A DNA stretch of 64,000 bases from Pseudoscleropodium purum. Lineage: Eukaryota; Streptophyta; Bryopsida; Hypnales; Brachytheciaceae. The translations under genes and the position numbers were made by a program. Each line of letters starts with the position of its first letter. Position 1 is the stretch's first letter. The DNA lies in assembly GCA_963969395.1 (NCBI GenBank), contig OZ017795.1, positions 33,399,063-33,463,062 of the forward strand, given 5' to 3'. The notes under the pieces are model-generated. The model did not search any database. It worked only from the letters and a program-made list of their open reading frames with translations, and was not told the DNA's origin. This document shows positions 51,256-62,400 of the stretch, in pieces.

Positions 51256-51962
51256 TTGACCAATATTAATTTATAATAAAAAAATAACTCTTGAACTTCA
51301 TTTTCCAAATATTTTTTTTCAAATATCATTTTTCATATAAGTAGTATATGTATTTGATATGCAATGTCAACATCAATTTCAAATCTTAAACCTAAATAAA
51401 CTCCCTGACAAACTCATGACATACTAAAAACAAGATTTTTTCTTGTGGATTAAACTTCAATTGATTGGATGAACCAAACTTTTCACACAAATAAGAATCT
51501 TCACTAATTAAATTGTAATCCTGAATAACTTGCATGTACAAAAATGCATAATATTGATTTTAAGAATGCTTACAAATGTTCAATATTAGATTCTACCTAT
51601 CATAGACTAATGTCATATTGTTCCATCCTTGTGGATTACAACATGGTGAGCAACTTTTAACATACAAATTAAGTAATATATACTAAAGTTATATGGATAT
51701 TGATTAAGAATATCTCAAATTTAGACTTCTTCAAAGTACAAGTTATCTTTATTGTAACTTCTAATATTTCTAATCATTGAAGTATTTAGATTTGAAATTC
51801 CCTTTACCTATATCTATAAAATACTAGAATATACAATTTCTACAAGTTAAAATTAATATAATTTCAACATGATGAATAATAGTGCAAATGTCTAGCAAGG
51901 CAATTAGTGGGGCCCTATTTGAAACTTTGTGTTAGTTGATTTCTGCCTAAAATTCGTCAAAA

Positions 51963-52745
51963 TTAAAATGGTTGTGGTTTTGGTGTCTTTTTAGTGTTAA
52001 GTCCAAATAGTCTGCACAAAAGGGCTTTAAAGCCTAAAGGCCTCTTGGAGGAAGGTTTTCTTGGTACATGAATTGGCTCTGAAAAGTTGAGGGAGGAATT
52101 TTCAGAAATTGAGCATTCTTGAGGGTCATCAACAACCATTTTCATGGACATATTTGGTCTTCGACCAATTTTTCTACTTTGGAATTTGATCTTCATTGGA
52201 GTTTTGTTCAAAATTCTCCGAGCTTTGGCTCTTTGCTTGAACTTTGATGTTTTCACTACTTTGAGATTTTTGAGATTTATTTGTTTATTTGTTGAGGCTT
52301 TTAGTTTCAAGTTCACATTTTTTAGTGACTTCTTTAGTTCACACTTCTTGATGAGTTTGAATCTATTAGTGGATTTGTGTTCACACACCTTGTTGATTTG
52401 CTTCTTTGGTTCATATGTGGCAAGTTTGTATCTTCTTAGTGGTTTTTGTTTGTACTTCGATTCATATGTGGCACATTTGTATTTTTTAGGAGGTTTTTGT
52501 TTGTACTTTGATTCATATGTGGCAAGTTTGTATCTTTTAGAAGGTTTTTGTTTGCACTTTGATTCATATATAGCAAGTTTGTACCTTTTAGGAGTTTTTT
52601 GTTCACACTTCTTACTAGACATTTGGATGCGCTTCTTAGATTTGCACGGCTTGTTATGCTTGTCACTTTTGTGGCTATTATTCTTGTTGCTCACACCAGC
52701 AGACTTTTTAATGCTTTGGGCAGGCAAGCTTACTGTACTTAACAA
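51963..52745 (-). CDS. Lysine-rich hypothetical protein with 17-residue repeats
   Basis: A 261-codon open frame runs on the minus strand to a TGA-type end at 51963. It is extremely rich in lysine, with few acidic residues until a short acidic stretch (VVDDPQECSISENSS) before the C-terminus, which ends in a RLFGLNTKKTPKPQPF tail. Residues about 50-110 are four imperfect copies of KRYKLATYESKYKQKPP, encoded by 51 bp DNA repeats. No signal peptide, membrane segment or known domain is visible. The frame has no ATG at its 5' end: the first codons are TTC ATT TTG after a stop. It therefore either starts at the internal ATG around residue 42 or is an exon of a longer gene joined through an AG acceptor just inside. 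The opposite strand is also open (52144-52815), giving a leucine/phenylalanine-rich product that looks like its shadow. A nuclear or nucleic-acid-binding role would fit the charge but is only a guess. Confidence 0.45.
   Translation of the reverse strand: MLSTVSLPAQSIKKSAGVSNKNNSHKSDKHNKPCKSKKRIQMSSKKCEQKTPKRYKLAIYESKCKQKPSKRYKLATYESKYKQKPPKKYKCATYESKYKQKPLRRYKLATYEPKKQINKVCEHKSTNRFKLIKKCELKKSLKNVNLKLKASTNKQINLKNLKVVKTSKFKQRAKARRILNKTPMKIKFQSRKIGRRPNMSMKMVVDDPQECSISENSSLNFSEPIHVPRKPSSKRPLGFKALLCRLFGLNTKKTPKPQPF
52409..52612 (-). repeat. 51 bp coding tandem repeat, four units
   Basis: On the plus strand the units begin with ATTCATATGTGGCAAGTTTG-like sequence at 52409, 52460, 52511 and 52562. 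The 51 bp period keeps the lysine-rich frame open through all copies. Confidence 0.85.
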
Positions 52746-53804
52746 AATGAATTATGTAATAGAATCTACATTACATGTTCAATGTTTTCATTTGACAAAA
52801 ATATGCATGAGTTAGGGCAAGGACACTCATAATTGCCATTTTTAGTACTTAACGTAGTTACAATTATTAGATTGATCAAACCTATAAGACGATTTCAACA
52901 TAGAAAAGAAAGTATTATATTAATAACATACAAAGAAGTTATGCAGAAGTTATGAAGGTTCAAAGTTTCATTGGTAGATCTATGAACTTTTAACCTACAC
53001 TTCTACAGATGTTTAGGTGGCTTATTTCCTCTTAATCAACATGAGCAAATTGTCTAAGGTATTAGGGTTGGCAATTCTGGGCATCCCTACCTTTTACTTT
53101 TGGTATATATTACATCAACCAAGAATTGCATCAAGAAAATATACCAACGTTCCCAGAACTGTCAGTAGCAGAAGTTCACATTGTATCTACTATTCAATGA
53201 AACAGCTTCATCCTCAGGCAAGTTTGTACTGTTCCCAAAATCCAACAAGCAAATTACTTGACCACTCATGCATTCAGAATGCAATCAGCATTCATATATA
53301 CTAACTCTGGCAGCGTCAGTGGTAGCACGCAAACAACAAAGGGCGTATTCCTTAAACTTTCAAAAGGTCAACACAAAGAAATGTAATAGACTCGACCTAT
53401 TCAAATAACCAGGACATTAAAAAACTCACTAGAAATCCACAGGAGAACTCAGTGAATACTCATCCTCCTTGTAATGGGGAAGTTCTGGGAAGTAAGAAAC
53501 AAACAAACAATCAACACCCCGGGATAGTATTTCAGCAATTTGACCAAGTTCAAGAGAGGAGAGGAAATAATTCACTGCACACAAATTATTCTTCTCACAA
53601 ACAGTTCGCAGGAATGGATGAAAAATGCCTGTATTCGAGACCGACACTAGAATCTCCCTCAGGTACCGGAGAAAATGGTCGATCATAGAGAACTGGTTTA
53701 GCTAACACAAGCCTTGGTACTGGCGATAAATCAACCAAATAAATAAACAGATCCAGTTGAAGACGGACCCAAAAGCTCCACAACCTAGTGCTACTCAACG
53801 GTGA
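52746..53804. other. Spacer between lysine-rich frame and OTU gene; OTU 3' untranslated region
   Basis: Just below 53805 this should be the 3' untranslated region of the OTU gene. A plus-strand frame at 53017-53304 has one hydrophobic segment, and minus-strand frames at 53429-53798 are open, but none shows a family motif. I assign no gene. Confidence 0.45.
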
Positions 53805-56800
53805 CTAGAACAGTTTCTCTAACCAGTGCCTCTTCTTGCTTTGGTGCTGTGTGTAAACGTTTGAGTAGATATCTGACAGTTTAGGAACAGTATGAAGACT
53901 GTAAGAATCAGACATGCTGTAAATGCTACCCAGGTCTTCCGCAAATGAAAAGACTAGACTCTGGCATTACAATGTGGAAAGAATTGGAGCAAATAATGAG
54001 ATTCACATTACTAAAGGAATGGTGACGCAATTGCTCACCGCCTAAAGGATAGATCGAGTTGTAGTGGACTTCAGCCCAGAAGCTTAGATAGATTTCTGCA
54101 TATACGACAAGAGCCAAAAATGAGAAACTACTTAGAGATATGTTCAATATTTCGATCTAAACCCAAAGAGATTTCATAATTATAGAATTAGCTCGGTTGG
54201 GCGTCAACAAAGTAGCACCAATTAGCTAACTGGGATGTTAAGATCCACTAGCTAGTTGGATGTTGACTAACCTATTCTGTGCCAAGGTAACTAAATGGAG
54301 AATAGGGCTTTCGGATTCGCTAACTCCTGCAACTTGGTGCAGGGGAAGTCGAGTAAACTGATGGAAATGAATGTAAATCCAATGCTAGTTAATTGGCAGG
54401 AATAGGAACCAATTTGCTAACTGCCACCACTTTGGCAGGGCGGGCACCCAGTCACTAGTTCTCGTTGGCTACAGCCGCTAATTGGTAGGTGCGAGCGGGG
54501 CCAAATTTAGCTGATTTAAAACAGAAGGCAACGCTATGTAGGGAAGAATAATGGTAAGTGATGACCTCTTACAGACTTTTGCTCCGCAGGAACGATCTCA
54601 ATGAAGCAGGTGTCCTTGAAAGATGTGATTAGAGAGATCCTCACGCCAAACTGCACCCACGCCCACACTGCAGCTTGAGTATCAAATTTAGGAAGAGCAT
54701 CACTGATGCCTATTTCCGAAATTTCATGTCAGGCAATAGAAGAAACCAATCTTGGCCTCAGTTCAAAGATAACAATATCGCGGATAATAGATAAGTTCGG
54801 GACTGAATGAGTACATGGTCGGAAGCTGCTTGCAGAGTTACATGATCACCCCATTCACTGTTCCTGCAATCGCAAAAATAATAGGTCAGATTCTAATTCC
54901 AATATTGAGTGACAAACCTCAGTTAAATGTGATTTCATGGAATTTACCGGGAATCACTGCCCACGACATAAGCCAACATAACCCAGAAACATGAAACAGC
55001 AGAAGACCTACTTGGCCATGTTCTTCATATATTCTGAATACTTCATGGGCACGTAGTTTGAATACACCTCCGGGTTTGCCTTCAGCTGTTCCAATGCAAT
55101 AGTTACATGTAAGTAGCGCCTCTTGCATGGTAAGAAGTATTGATACAAGAAGATGACCATGACTTCAACTCTCAAAAGCTACATGGAGATGGTGATCCCA
55201 CAAAAATAGACAAAATCGCATGTTGTTACGGACATCATAAATAACTAACTCGAGAGGTGTCAAGGATATTACACCTGCTTCACGACCACCTTCCTCACAT
55301 ACTTGTGATGTTCTGGAGTGCGATAAAGTTGATCTGAGAGAGCACGAAACTGTCACAGGAAGAGAATGTAAAAATCTTTAGGACAGACATAATCCCAAAC
55401 AACACATAAAAACTTTACAGAAATCATTCACTTCCACTTCGAAAGTACGAAATCAATTCCTTTCCGTGGAAAATAAAAGTCGATAGAATTCACTAGCTCT
55501 AAAGACGCGTAGGCCCTTAGAGAATAGAGGATAAATACCTGGCAATTTCCGTCACCTTTGATCTTTTGCTCAGTCAACCCATACAATAGCAGCCTGCAGA
55601 CGTGCAGAAACATCGCACATGATTAGAATAATCTCTTACCCACTTCAACAAGACCAATCCACGCTCATGCTTACGAAGGTAAAACTTTGCTTGTTCAGTC
55701 AAGAGAAACGGCAAAAATCACCTATCCGCAAGCCGTTGGTGATCAGCTGATGCGTCCTCAAAAGTTGGAAATGATAGATTTGTTCGTGGAACATGCTGTA
55801 AAAATAGAAACATTAAGATATTTAATCCAAGTGGAAAAAATTCTTTCAATAAGTCTGTTCAGAAGCTCAAAACCATGAACATGTTTTGACACAAATCACC
55901 TTCACTATCACCTTTGTATTCTTTGGAGTAAAAAAACAATAAGTAAAAGTGATTTGACTTGTAACGCAATACCAATTATGGAAGCCCTCCCTTTCAAAGG
56001 TCACCAAACGTAAAGCCGAGGTAAAGTTGCAAATCTAGGCATAAATGCAGGCATTATGCCACTTCATTATTTTAAGCAAGAAACCTTTTCTGGTAAAATA
56101 ATGTCCCGGTTCATAGATTCCACGGAAGAAACACACCTTCATAGATTCCAGCTTCGTAAGCCGGTTGGCTACTTCTTTGTCCACGTGTTGATACTCTTCC
56201 GACAGTGCTAACGCAATTTGTCTATCATCCTCATCGAGCGTATAGGGGTCTTGGGAGCTTGAGATCGTTGACACCGTGGACAATGACCCTGCCTTCCGTC
56301 TATCCATGTCTTCGTTAGAGCTCTCCCAGTCGTAAACAGTCACGTGTCCATGAGTAGTAGTATCCCCTACTGCAGCCGCAGTGGACGCTTGAGCAACTCG
56401 TTCAATTTGGTCTAGGTTCCCTTCCCCATTACTGCTGTCAGCAACCGCAGTTCCTGGTTTTTCAACCCAAGTCTGAACAAGAACCAAATCCTGAAACGCA
56501 AAAAACAAAATCAGCATCCCGATACAGTCATATGGTTGCGCATTACAACTGCAAATTCTATTCTAATTTATCTGAAATCTTCTTTTCCTATGGTATCACC
56601 ATTTCCAATATAAAGTTTGAAAGTTCTCCAAAACACACGAAAAAACAATGTCGAGGGCAACTTCAATTCCCTTCCCAAGCAGAACCTATCATAGGAAGGC
56701 CCTATGACACCTTGGCCACGGATGAACATTCTTTATATACATGTACAATGAGAGGAAGGTAGAGGAATGTAAAGTAAGAATAAGATGCAAGCATATGAAT

Positions 56801-57353
56801 AAGATCACACCTTTTCCTTGCAATCCTGACCAGCAGCTTCGGCAGCAGCTAGTTTTTGAAACTCCTCATGAAGCGCCTGAGCAATCACGGCGTCGTTAGC
56901 AGTACTGGGTTGTGATACCAGGGATGATGGTTCTGGAAGTCGAAAAGGGGCACGGACTCTGTCAACTAGCGGTTCGCCAAAATCATTTACCGGTATGATA
57001 TCACTGCTTCTGATTTCCACCCTTGGTATTTCAACTCTTGGCTGGGCAACCTCGTTTACCGGTCTAATGGTATTACTGCTTCTAATTTCCACCCTTGGTC
57101 TCTCAACTCTGAATCGGGCTATCTCGTCTACCGGTCTGGTGATGCCACTGCTTCTGATGTCCACCCTATTTTCTACAACAGGTTGAATAATTAATTGGTT
57201 TGCTGGTTGGATGTCACTGGTTCTTCTGTCCTCAATATTGTGGGATACCTCATGCACTATGAGTTTGACGTCACTGCTTCCTGCATCATTTGCCAAATAC
57301 CCGCTGCCTTCAAGCTCATGAAGACCCCAGCGGACAATATGATTTGCCACCAT
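53805..57353 (-). CDS. OTU-domain cysteine protease (deubiquitinase), 10 coding exons, 477 residues
   Basis: This enzyme hydrolyses ubiquitin linkages on substrates or chains. Plant members of this OTU subgroup have the same architecture. Coding exons on the minus strand are 57353-56811, 56490-56137, 55795-55722, 55593-55539, 55349-55275, 55085-55012, 54863-54815, 54650-54566, 54095-54039 and 53872-53805. All have GT-AG boundaries and compatible phases. The start is fixed by the N-terminus MVANHIVRWGLHEL, close to the VVRWGLHLL start of known relatives, and by an in-frame TAG four codons upstream. Residues 1-300 are variable; an ALHEEFQKLAAAEAAG motif ends near 175. The OTU core begins with HVPRTN at 300. 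GDGNCQF gives catalytic Asp338 and Cys341, and AEVHYNSIY gives catalytic His447. SEWGDHVTLQAA, TSFKDTCFIEIVP and YLSFW blocks are all present. The tail ends KKRHWLEKLF, like the basic aromatic tails of relatives. The sequence gives no sign of inactivation. The last exon rests on phase and tail similarity; reading through the donor after 54039 would instead end at 53926. Linkage preference cannot be told. Confidence 0.9.
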
Positions 57354-58796
57354 CTTGCGATACTAGCTGCTGATGTTTCTTCCCTCCCAGCGCCTTAGCA
57401 ACCCTCTCACTATCCCAGTTTATGCAACCGATAAGTAATGCAGTGACTACAATGAGAGTGACACTAAAAAAGGCAATGCTCAGATAGTATGCTGACTTTA
57501 TTGAATCCTTTACGATTCCCTGGCTTTCCCAATCCTCGTTGCCCCTCCAAGCCACATGAACGCTCCGCTCATAATAAGTCCTAAACTGCAAGCATGTCCC
57601 CTGTCTTGACCATTTAACTGTGAATCTCAATCTCACAGTCAATGCAACAACATCATCGTTGTGCTTGCACAGATGCCTGATACCTGCTCACACATATCAA
57701 GCCCTCGTGAAGTGAAACACGAGTCCGCATGATTTCACTCAACCCTCAGGTATCATTACACCAAAATTTTCAAAATCTTCATTGACAAAGAAACAAGAAT
57801 TATACTTGCAACTCAAACCCTGACACTGAGTGTTATCATCATAAAAAGAAAAATCTAAACCCTAGGGAAGCAGAATGAAGGTAATCCTTTCAAAATTCTG
57901 CAGTGTTGCCCCCATAAACACCGAAATCAATAGATCCAGTCTGGAAAACGTCATAGCTCAAGAGGCTTTACAAGAAACACTAACACCTGAACTACTCGTG
58001 GTTTAGAGTTTAAGAATTCGTCACGCCTGAATTCTCTGGTCAATTCAAATCATAAGATGCTTCATTTTGGAAAGAATTCCCTCTTGAGGATCCTTATCAT
58101 AGCAAAAAATATAAAGCTCCGATCAAGACATCAAAGAATTAGACAGAAAACCCTAAAATTTCTGGAATACGGCAATAGACTTTACTTCTCAATTCAGGAA
58201 TTCCAAAGGATCCCAGAACCACTCGCATGGTGCAATCGATTCTACGAATTCATGAAACATTCCCCAGAGAAAGTTATTCCTTCAATCAATGCCATCTAAA
58301 CTTCGTCGTTTCGTTCATTCCACAACCGATCCACACAAGATTCCAAACAACTCAAGTACGTAGCGTTCTCTGTGCGCCACTAATTAGAGCTAAACCAAGA
58401 ATTCAGCGGAATCAGAACCACAAAACCAACACAAAACCAAAAAGAACGTATAGCAGTCATCGAAGCACAAAAGATGTCCAAATCCTAAAAAAATGAAACT
58501 TGATACGGAATTTAAATTGTTCATAGGGGCAAAAGATTTACCAGTCGCGGCAGATAATCACGATGTACGGGTTGCCACCATCGCCAATTTAGTAGCGCTA
58601 AAACTGAAACCACCAAAACTGAAACCAAAGTCCAAATCACAACAGCGTCTCCTCTGAATTTACAGCTCTTCCACACCGAAAAAGATGTTCCTGCCAGCAA
58701 ACCTAGCGAACAGGCTGATGGAAAAACGAAACGGCAGATTGAAGCAAACGACTCATCAGTTTTTAAGCCATGATGATGCGCTTGTAATTCACTCAA
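57354..58796 (-). promoter_or_regulatory. Putative 5' leader of the OTU gene with an intron
   Basis: A good donor (CGACTG then GTAAAT) follows 58542, and an acceptor (TGTGAGCAG) precedes 57683. A leader exon ending at 58542 could therefore splice to a second leader exon, 57683-57354, that carries the start codon. Short upstream ATGs occur in both exons. Unexpectedly, both exons are open in one frame for about 85 and 110 codons (58796-58542 and 57642-57316) and would encode three hydrophobic segments. Neither part contains an ATG in that frame. I treat it as leader, not as a gene, with modest confidence. Confidence 0.4.
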
Positions 58797-59466
58797 AAGG
58801 AAACGTGTAAGAGGTGTGCATCAATTTGGCAACGACGACTGAGGTCGGCGCAGCAGATCAGACGTGTAAAACAATTGGAACAGAAATCCGCAATGCAATT
58901 CAAACTTTCACCACGGACGCGCTTTGTGCGAGAGAGCTTCTGTAAACGAGGTCGGCCGCCCTGATACCCTTTTGATACCCTTTTAATACCCTTTTGATAC
59001 CCTTCTGGTACTACTTTGACACCCTTATGACATTCACTTTATACCCTTCCTATACCCTCCTTATACCCTTTTAATTCCTTCATGATGGTATCTACGGAGG
59101 ATGAATTCAAGATGAATGATAGGTGAGAAATTCCGACGACATGGATGAAAGTCCACCTCATACTGCGACCATATCCAATATGTGACTAAAAATAAAGCAG
59201 TGGCTCCAGTTTTCCGGGAGAGACTGATGTTGTCGCAGGGTACATTTTGGAACGAAATGTATATTTTCAGAAATTAGCCTTGTTCAGAAATAGGCTCCGC
59301 CAAGCAATTGAATCTCAGTAGGACATCTAAGTGAGCACAAAGCACGTGTGGAACTGGATGAAAATGAATCTCCGAATCTTTTTCAATAGATGAGGTGTGG
59401 ATGGTTTTCATCTACTTTTCTGCTTTGTTACCCATGCTGTGGGAGCTCCTGTGCCTTCTGGCAGAC
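58797..59466. promoter_or_regulatory. Divergent intergenic region between OTU and PRPP synthetase genes
   Basis: The genes point away from each other, and this segment should hold both promoters. Positions 58958-59075 are a degenerate tandem array of an 11-mer like GATACCCTTTT (at least seven copies of ATACCC or ACACCC). The phrase ACGTGT occurs at 58801-58808 on the minus strand side and CACGTG at 59343-59348, a G-box core. No TATA box is clear enough to call. Confidence 0.55.
58958..59075 (+). repeat. Degenerate TACCC-rich minisatellite
   Basis: Units resemble GATACCCTTTT, then drift to CTATACCCTTC and TTATACCCTTT toward the right. The repeat lies in the shared upstream region of two divergent genes. 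Confidence 0.8.
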
Positions 59467-62400
59467 ATGGCGATGGCGTTGCAGGCGAGAGCAGGCCCTG
59501 GCCAACAATGGCTGTCGTCGCACACGCTCACGGCTTCGTCATCTTTGTCTGGAACGATTTTAAGGCGTGGATTCGGATTTGGAGAGAAGAATTGGAAAAA
59601 ATGGCACCGGACGGTCTCTCATCCGGTACGTTCTTATGCTTTTGAGTGCGACTCTGTTTTTGTTTTGTGAGATTTTTTTGCGTGAGAGTGGCTGAGTATA
59701 ATTTTGGACTCATTGAGGATTCGTCCAGTTTTAAATTTATATACCGGTATCATTTGGTGTCTTGGTGAGGTATTTTGAGCGACTCTGATGTTGTGGAGTT
59801 CTTGATATTGTCGGTTGGAGTGTCCTTTGGACGTGCTCTGCCTGTTTTTTCATTTACTTCCGAGATTTTTTGAAATTACTACCTCAGTGGAATCTCACAA
59901 TCTCCAAAAGAGAATGATGTCACAGAGTGAAACTTTGGAAATCTAGATCCAGGAGTCTTATGTTGGACATTAAGAGCAGCAGTTTGTGAGGAGACAAAGG
60001 CAGATTGGAGATCTGATACTTCAAAATAGTTGTGCTCGAATTTTAATACGGGAGTTCGTGTTTCCTAATATAATAGATGTCCGATCGAGGAATATTTTCC
60101 GTTGGATTACGAATAATCTTGGAACTTTTGAAGTTGCTTCGATCCGATGTTCGGATTTGCAGTGTGTTCTCTTCGCCTGCCTTGACTAACCGGCAGGATT
60201 GTACTCTGACAGCTGACTTGTCTTCTAATTTAAATATCGCATTTGCGGCTTATTCCGGGGTTTTTTTAGATTTTAGAATTCGTTCACAGCAATAGTCTAT
60301 TCCCCCCCTAGCACACGGCATACCAACATCTAGGCGAGTTGGATCTCTTATGGATTGCATCTCACTGGAGATGAACCTAGGTCTCATTTTTCATTTGACG
60401 CTGCTTTCGACTTACTAGTTCGCTCCCTTGAAAGCATTCCAGAATTTGTCGTCTTATCAGACACTCGCAATCGACATTATCCTACTACGATTTACCTCGG
60501 CTTATCGATGAATAAATATTTTAACCACTCTGCTGAGAAATATGAGGGGAAGCTAATGAGCATCACTCTAAATTGCAAGGCTTAATACGAAATCACTTGA
60601 AGTGGATATCTCGATCAATTTACTTTATCTGGCAAGCACTAGATTTGTTCCAGTACAAGATTGGATGAGCAAATATTATTAGCCAAATTTCGAATCCACA
60701 ACTAGTCTGCCTAAAAATGTGGACTACTGGTTGCAGAAATGTACGCTGGCGGATCCTCCTGTGTCCTGGAATGGAAAGCCTATTCTACCAGTAATGCCGT
60801 CGCAGAACTGGAACGGCAAAGCTGGGTCCAAAGCTCTGAGGGATACTGTCCTTCAAGATATGCGTTCAGAGAATCGTCTTAAAATTTTCTCCGGCACTGC
60901 GAATCAGTCTCTCTCCCAGGTATGCGCACCGATTGACTCCTGTTGATATGTGATAAATCGTGGTGGTAGCATCAGCTGACCTCTTCATACTCTCATTGGC
61001 TCATTGCTTATACGGGTCATGGCTTCTAACAAGCATATTTGTGGTTGTTTTGCAGGAAATCGCGTACTATATGGGTATGGATTTGGGGAAAATTACAATT
61101 AAACGCTTCGCAGATGGTGAAATCTATGTACAGTTGCAAGAAAGCGTTCGTGGTTGTGACGTATTTCTTGTGCAACCGACATGCCCACCCGCAAATGAGA
61201 ACCTGATGGAGCTCCTTATTATGATAGATGCATGCCGCAGGGCGTCTGCCAAGAACATAACAGCTGTATTGCCATACTTCGGCTATGCCCGAGCAGACCG
61301 CAAAGTGAGTATCTTATCGCAGTGTACTATTGTTCAGTATTTGCGACGCTTGAACTGGGGGCAAACTACGACGGGAGGCGATAATCAGAGAAGGGTCGAA
61401 AGTAGATGTCGATTGCGATAAGCCAAACATCAAGTCTATTTACTTTGTTTTCACTGTAATGATCGGGCTGTCAAAGTATTATGGTTGTAAGGCAAGAGTG
61501 ATGCAAGCTTAGTGGCAGGTAGATTATTGCTACTACTTTACGCAGCTTCTTATGGAAAAGAACCTGTTCCGGTGTACAGACTCAAGGACGAGAGTCCATT
61601 GCTGCTAAGCTGGTCGCTAACTTAATCACCGAGGCTGGGGCCAATAGAGTGCTGGCTTGCGATCTTCACTCTGGCCAGGCAATGGGCTATTTTGATATTT
61701 CCGTTGATCACGTTTATGGGCAGGTAAGCATTACATGCAGGTTTTTCCTAATTCAGCATGTCTAGACAGTGCATGTAGACGAACTCAGGCGTTCCCTTTC
61801 GAAGGCCCTGATTGATTAATCGTGGCATTGTGCAGCCTGTAATACTTGACTATCTGGCGAGTAAAATGATTTCGTCAAGCGACTTAGTGGTCGTGTCTCC
61901 CGATGTTGGGGGAGTTGCTCGTGCTCGTGCATTTGCTAAGAAGCTGTCGGATGCCCCACTAGCTATTGTTGACAAACGACGACAAGGACATAATATATCA
62001 GAGGTAAATTGGCATCAATATCGAGACTAGCCTTTTTCGCTATGTTCTGCGTCGCCTGTGAGAATTTATTCATGAACTTTCAAATCTTTGGGCTCAGTGT
62101 TTCAAGTAATGATGATCTCTTTTCGCACCAATGCAGTGACGTTAGCCCGTCACAGCCAGTCCCTCGGGCTAGCTTTTCAGTTTCCTTTCAATCTTGAGCT
62201 GTGACTTTTAAGTGTTAACCACTTCTGTTTTTGTAAGAGAATCTACTAATTTGATCAGGGAGATAAATTGTTGGACCTTGGCAGGTGATGAATCTCATTG
62301 GAGATGTCAAGGGAAAGGTGGCAGTAATGGTTGATGATATGATTGATACTGCCGGTGAGCTCTCTTTTTGTAGGCATACATCGTTCAGTCGTCAATTTTA

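Noticed and set aside
52144..52815. Plus-strand 223-codon frame rich in leucine and phenylalanine with repeated hydrophobic segments
   Set aside because: It is the exact antisense of the lysine-rich repeat frame; lysine codons read backwards give leucine and phenylalanine. The minus-strand frame is longer and has varied, protein-like ends, so I kept that one.
53926..54038. Read-through C-terminus of the OTU protein to a stop at 53926
   Set aside because: A GTGAGC donor after 54039 joins in phase to an exon ending in KKRHWLEKLF, which resembles the basic aromatic tails of relatives; the read-through tail does not.
59401..59466. Upstream in-frame ATG at 59401 as PRPP synthetase start
   Set aside because: It would add a hydrophobic 22-residue leader before MAMALQ. 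The stretch from 59467 already looks like a plastid transit peptide. Kept only as an alternative.
60355..60585. 76-codon plus-strand frame as an additional PRPP synthetase exon
   Set aside because: It shows no similarity to the family, and exon 1 joins exon 2 in phase without it.
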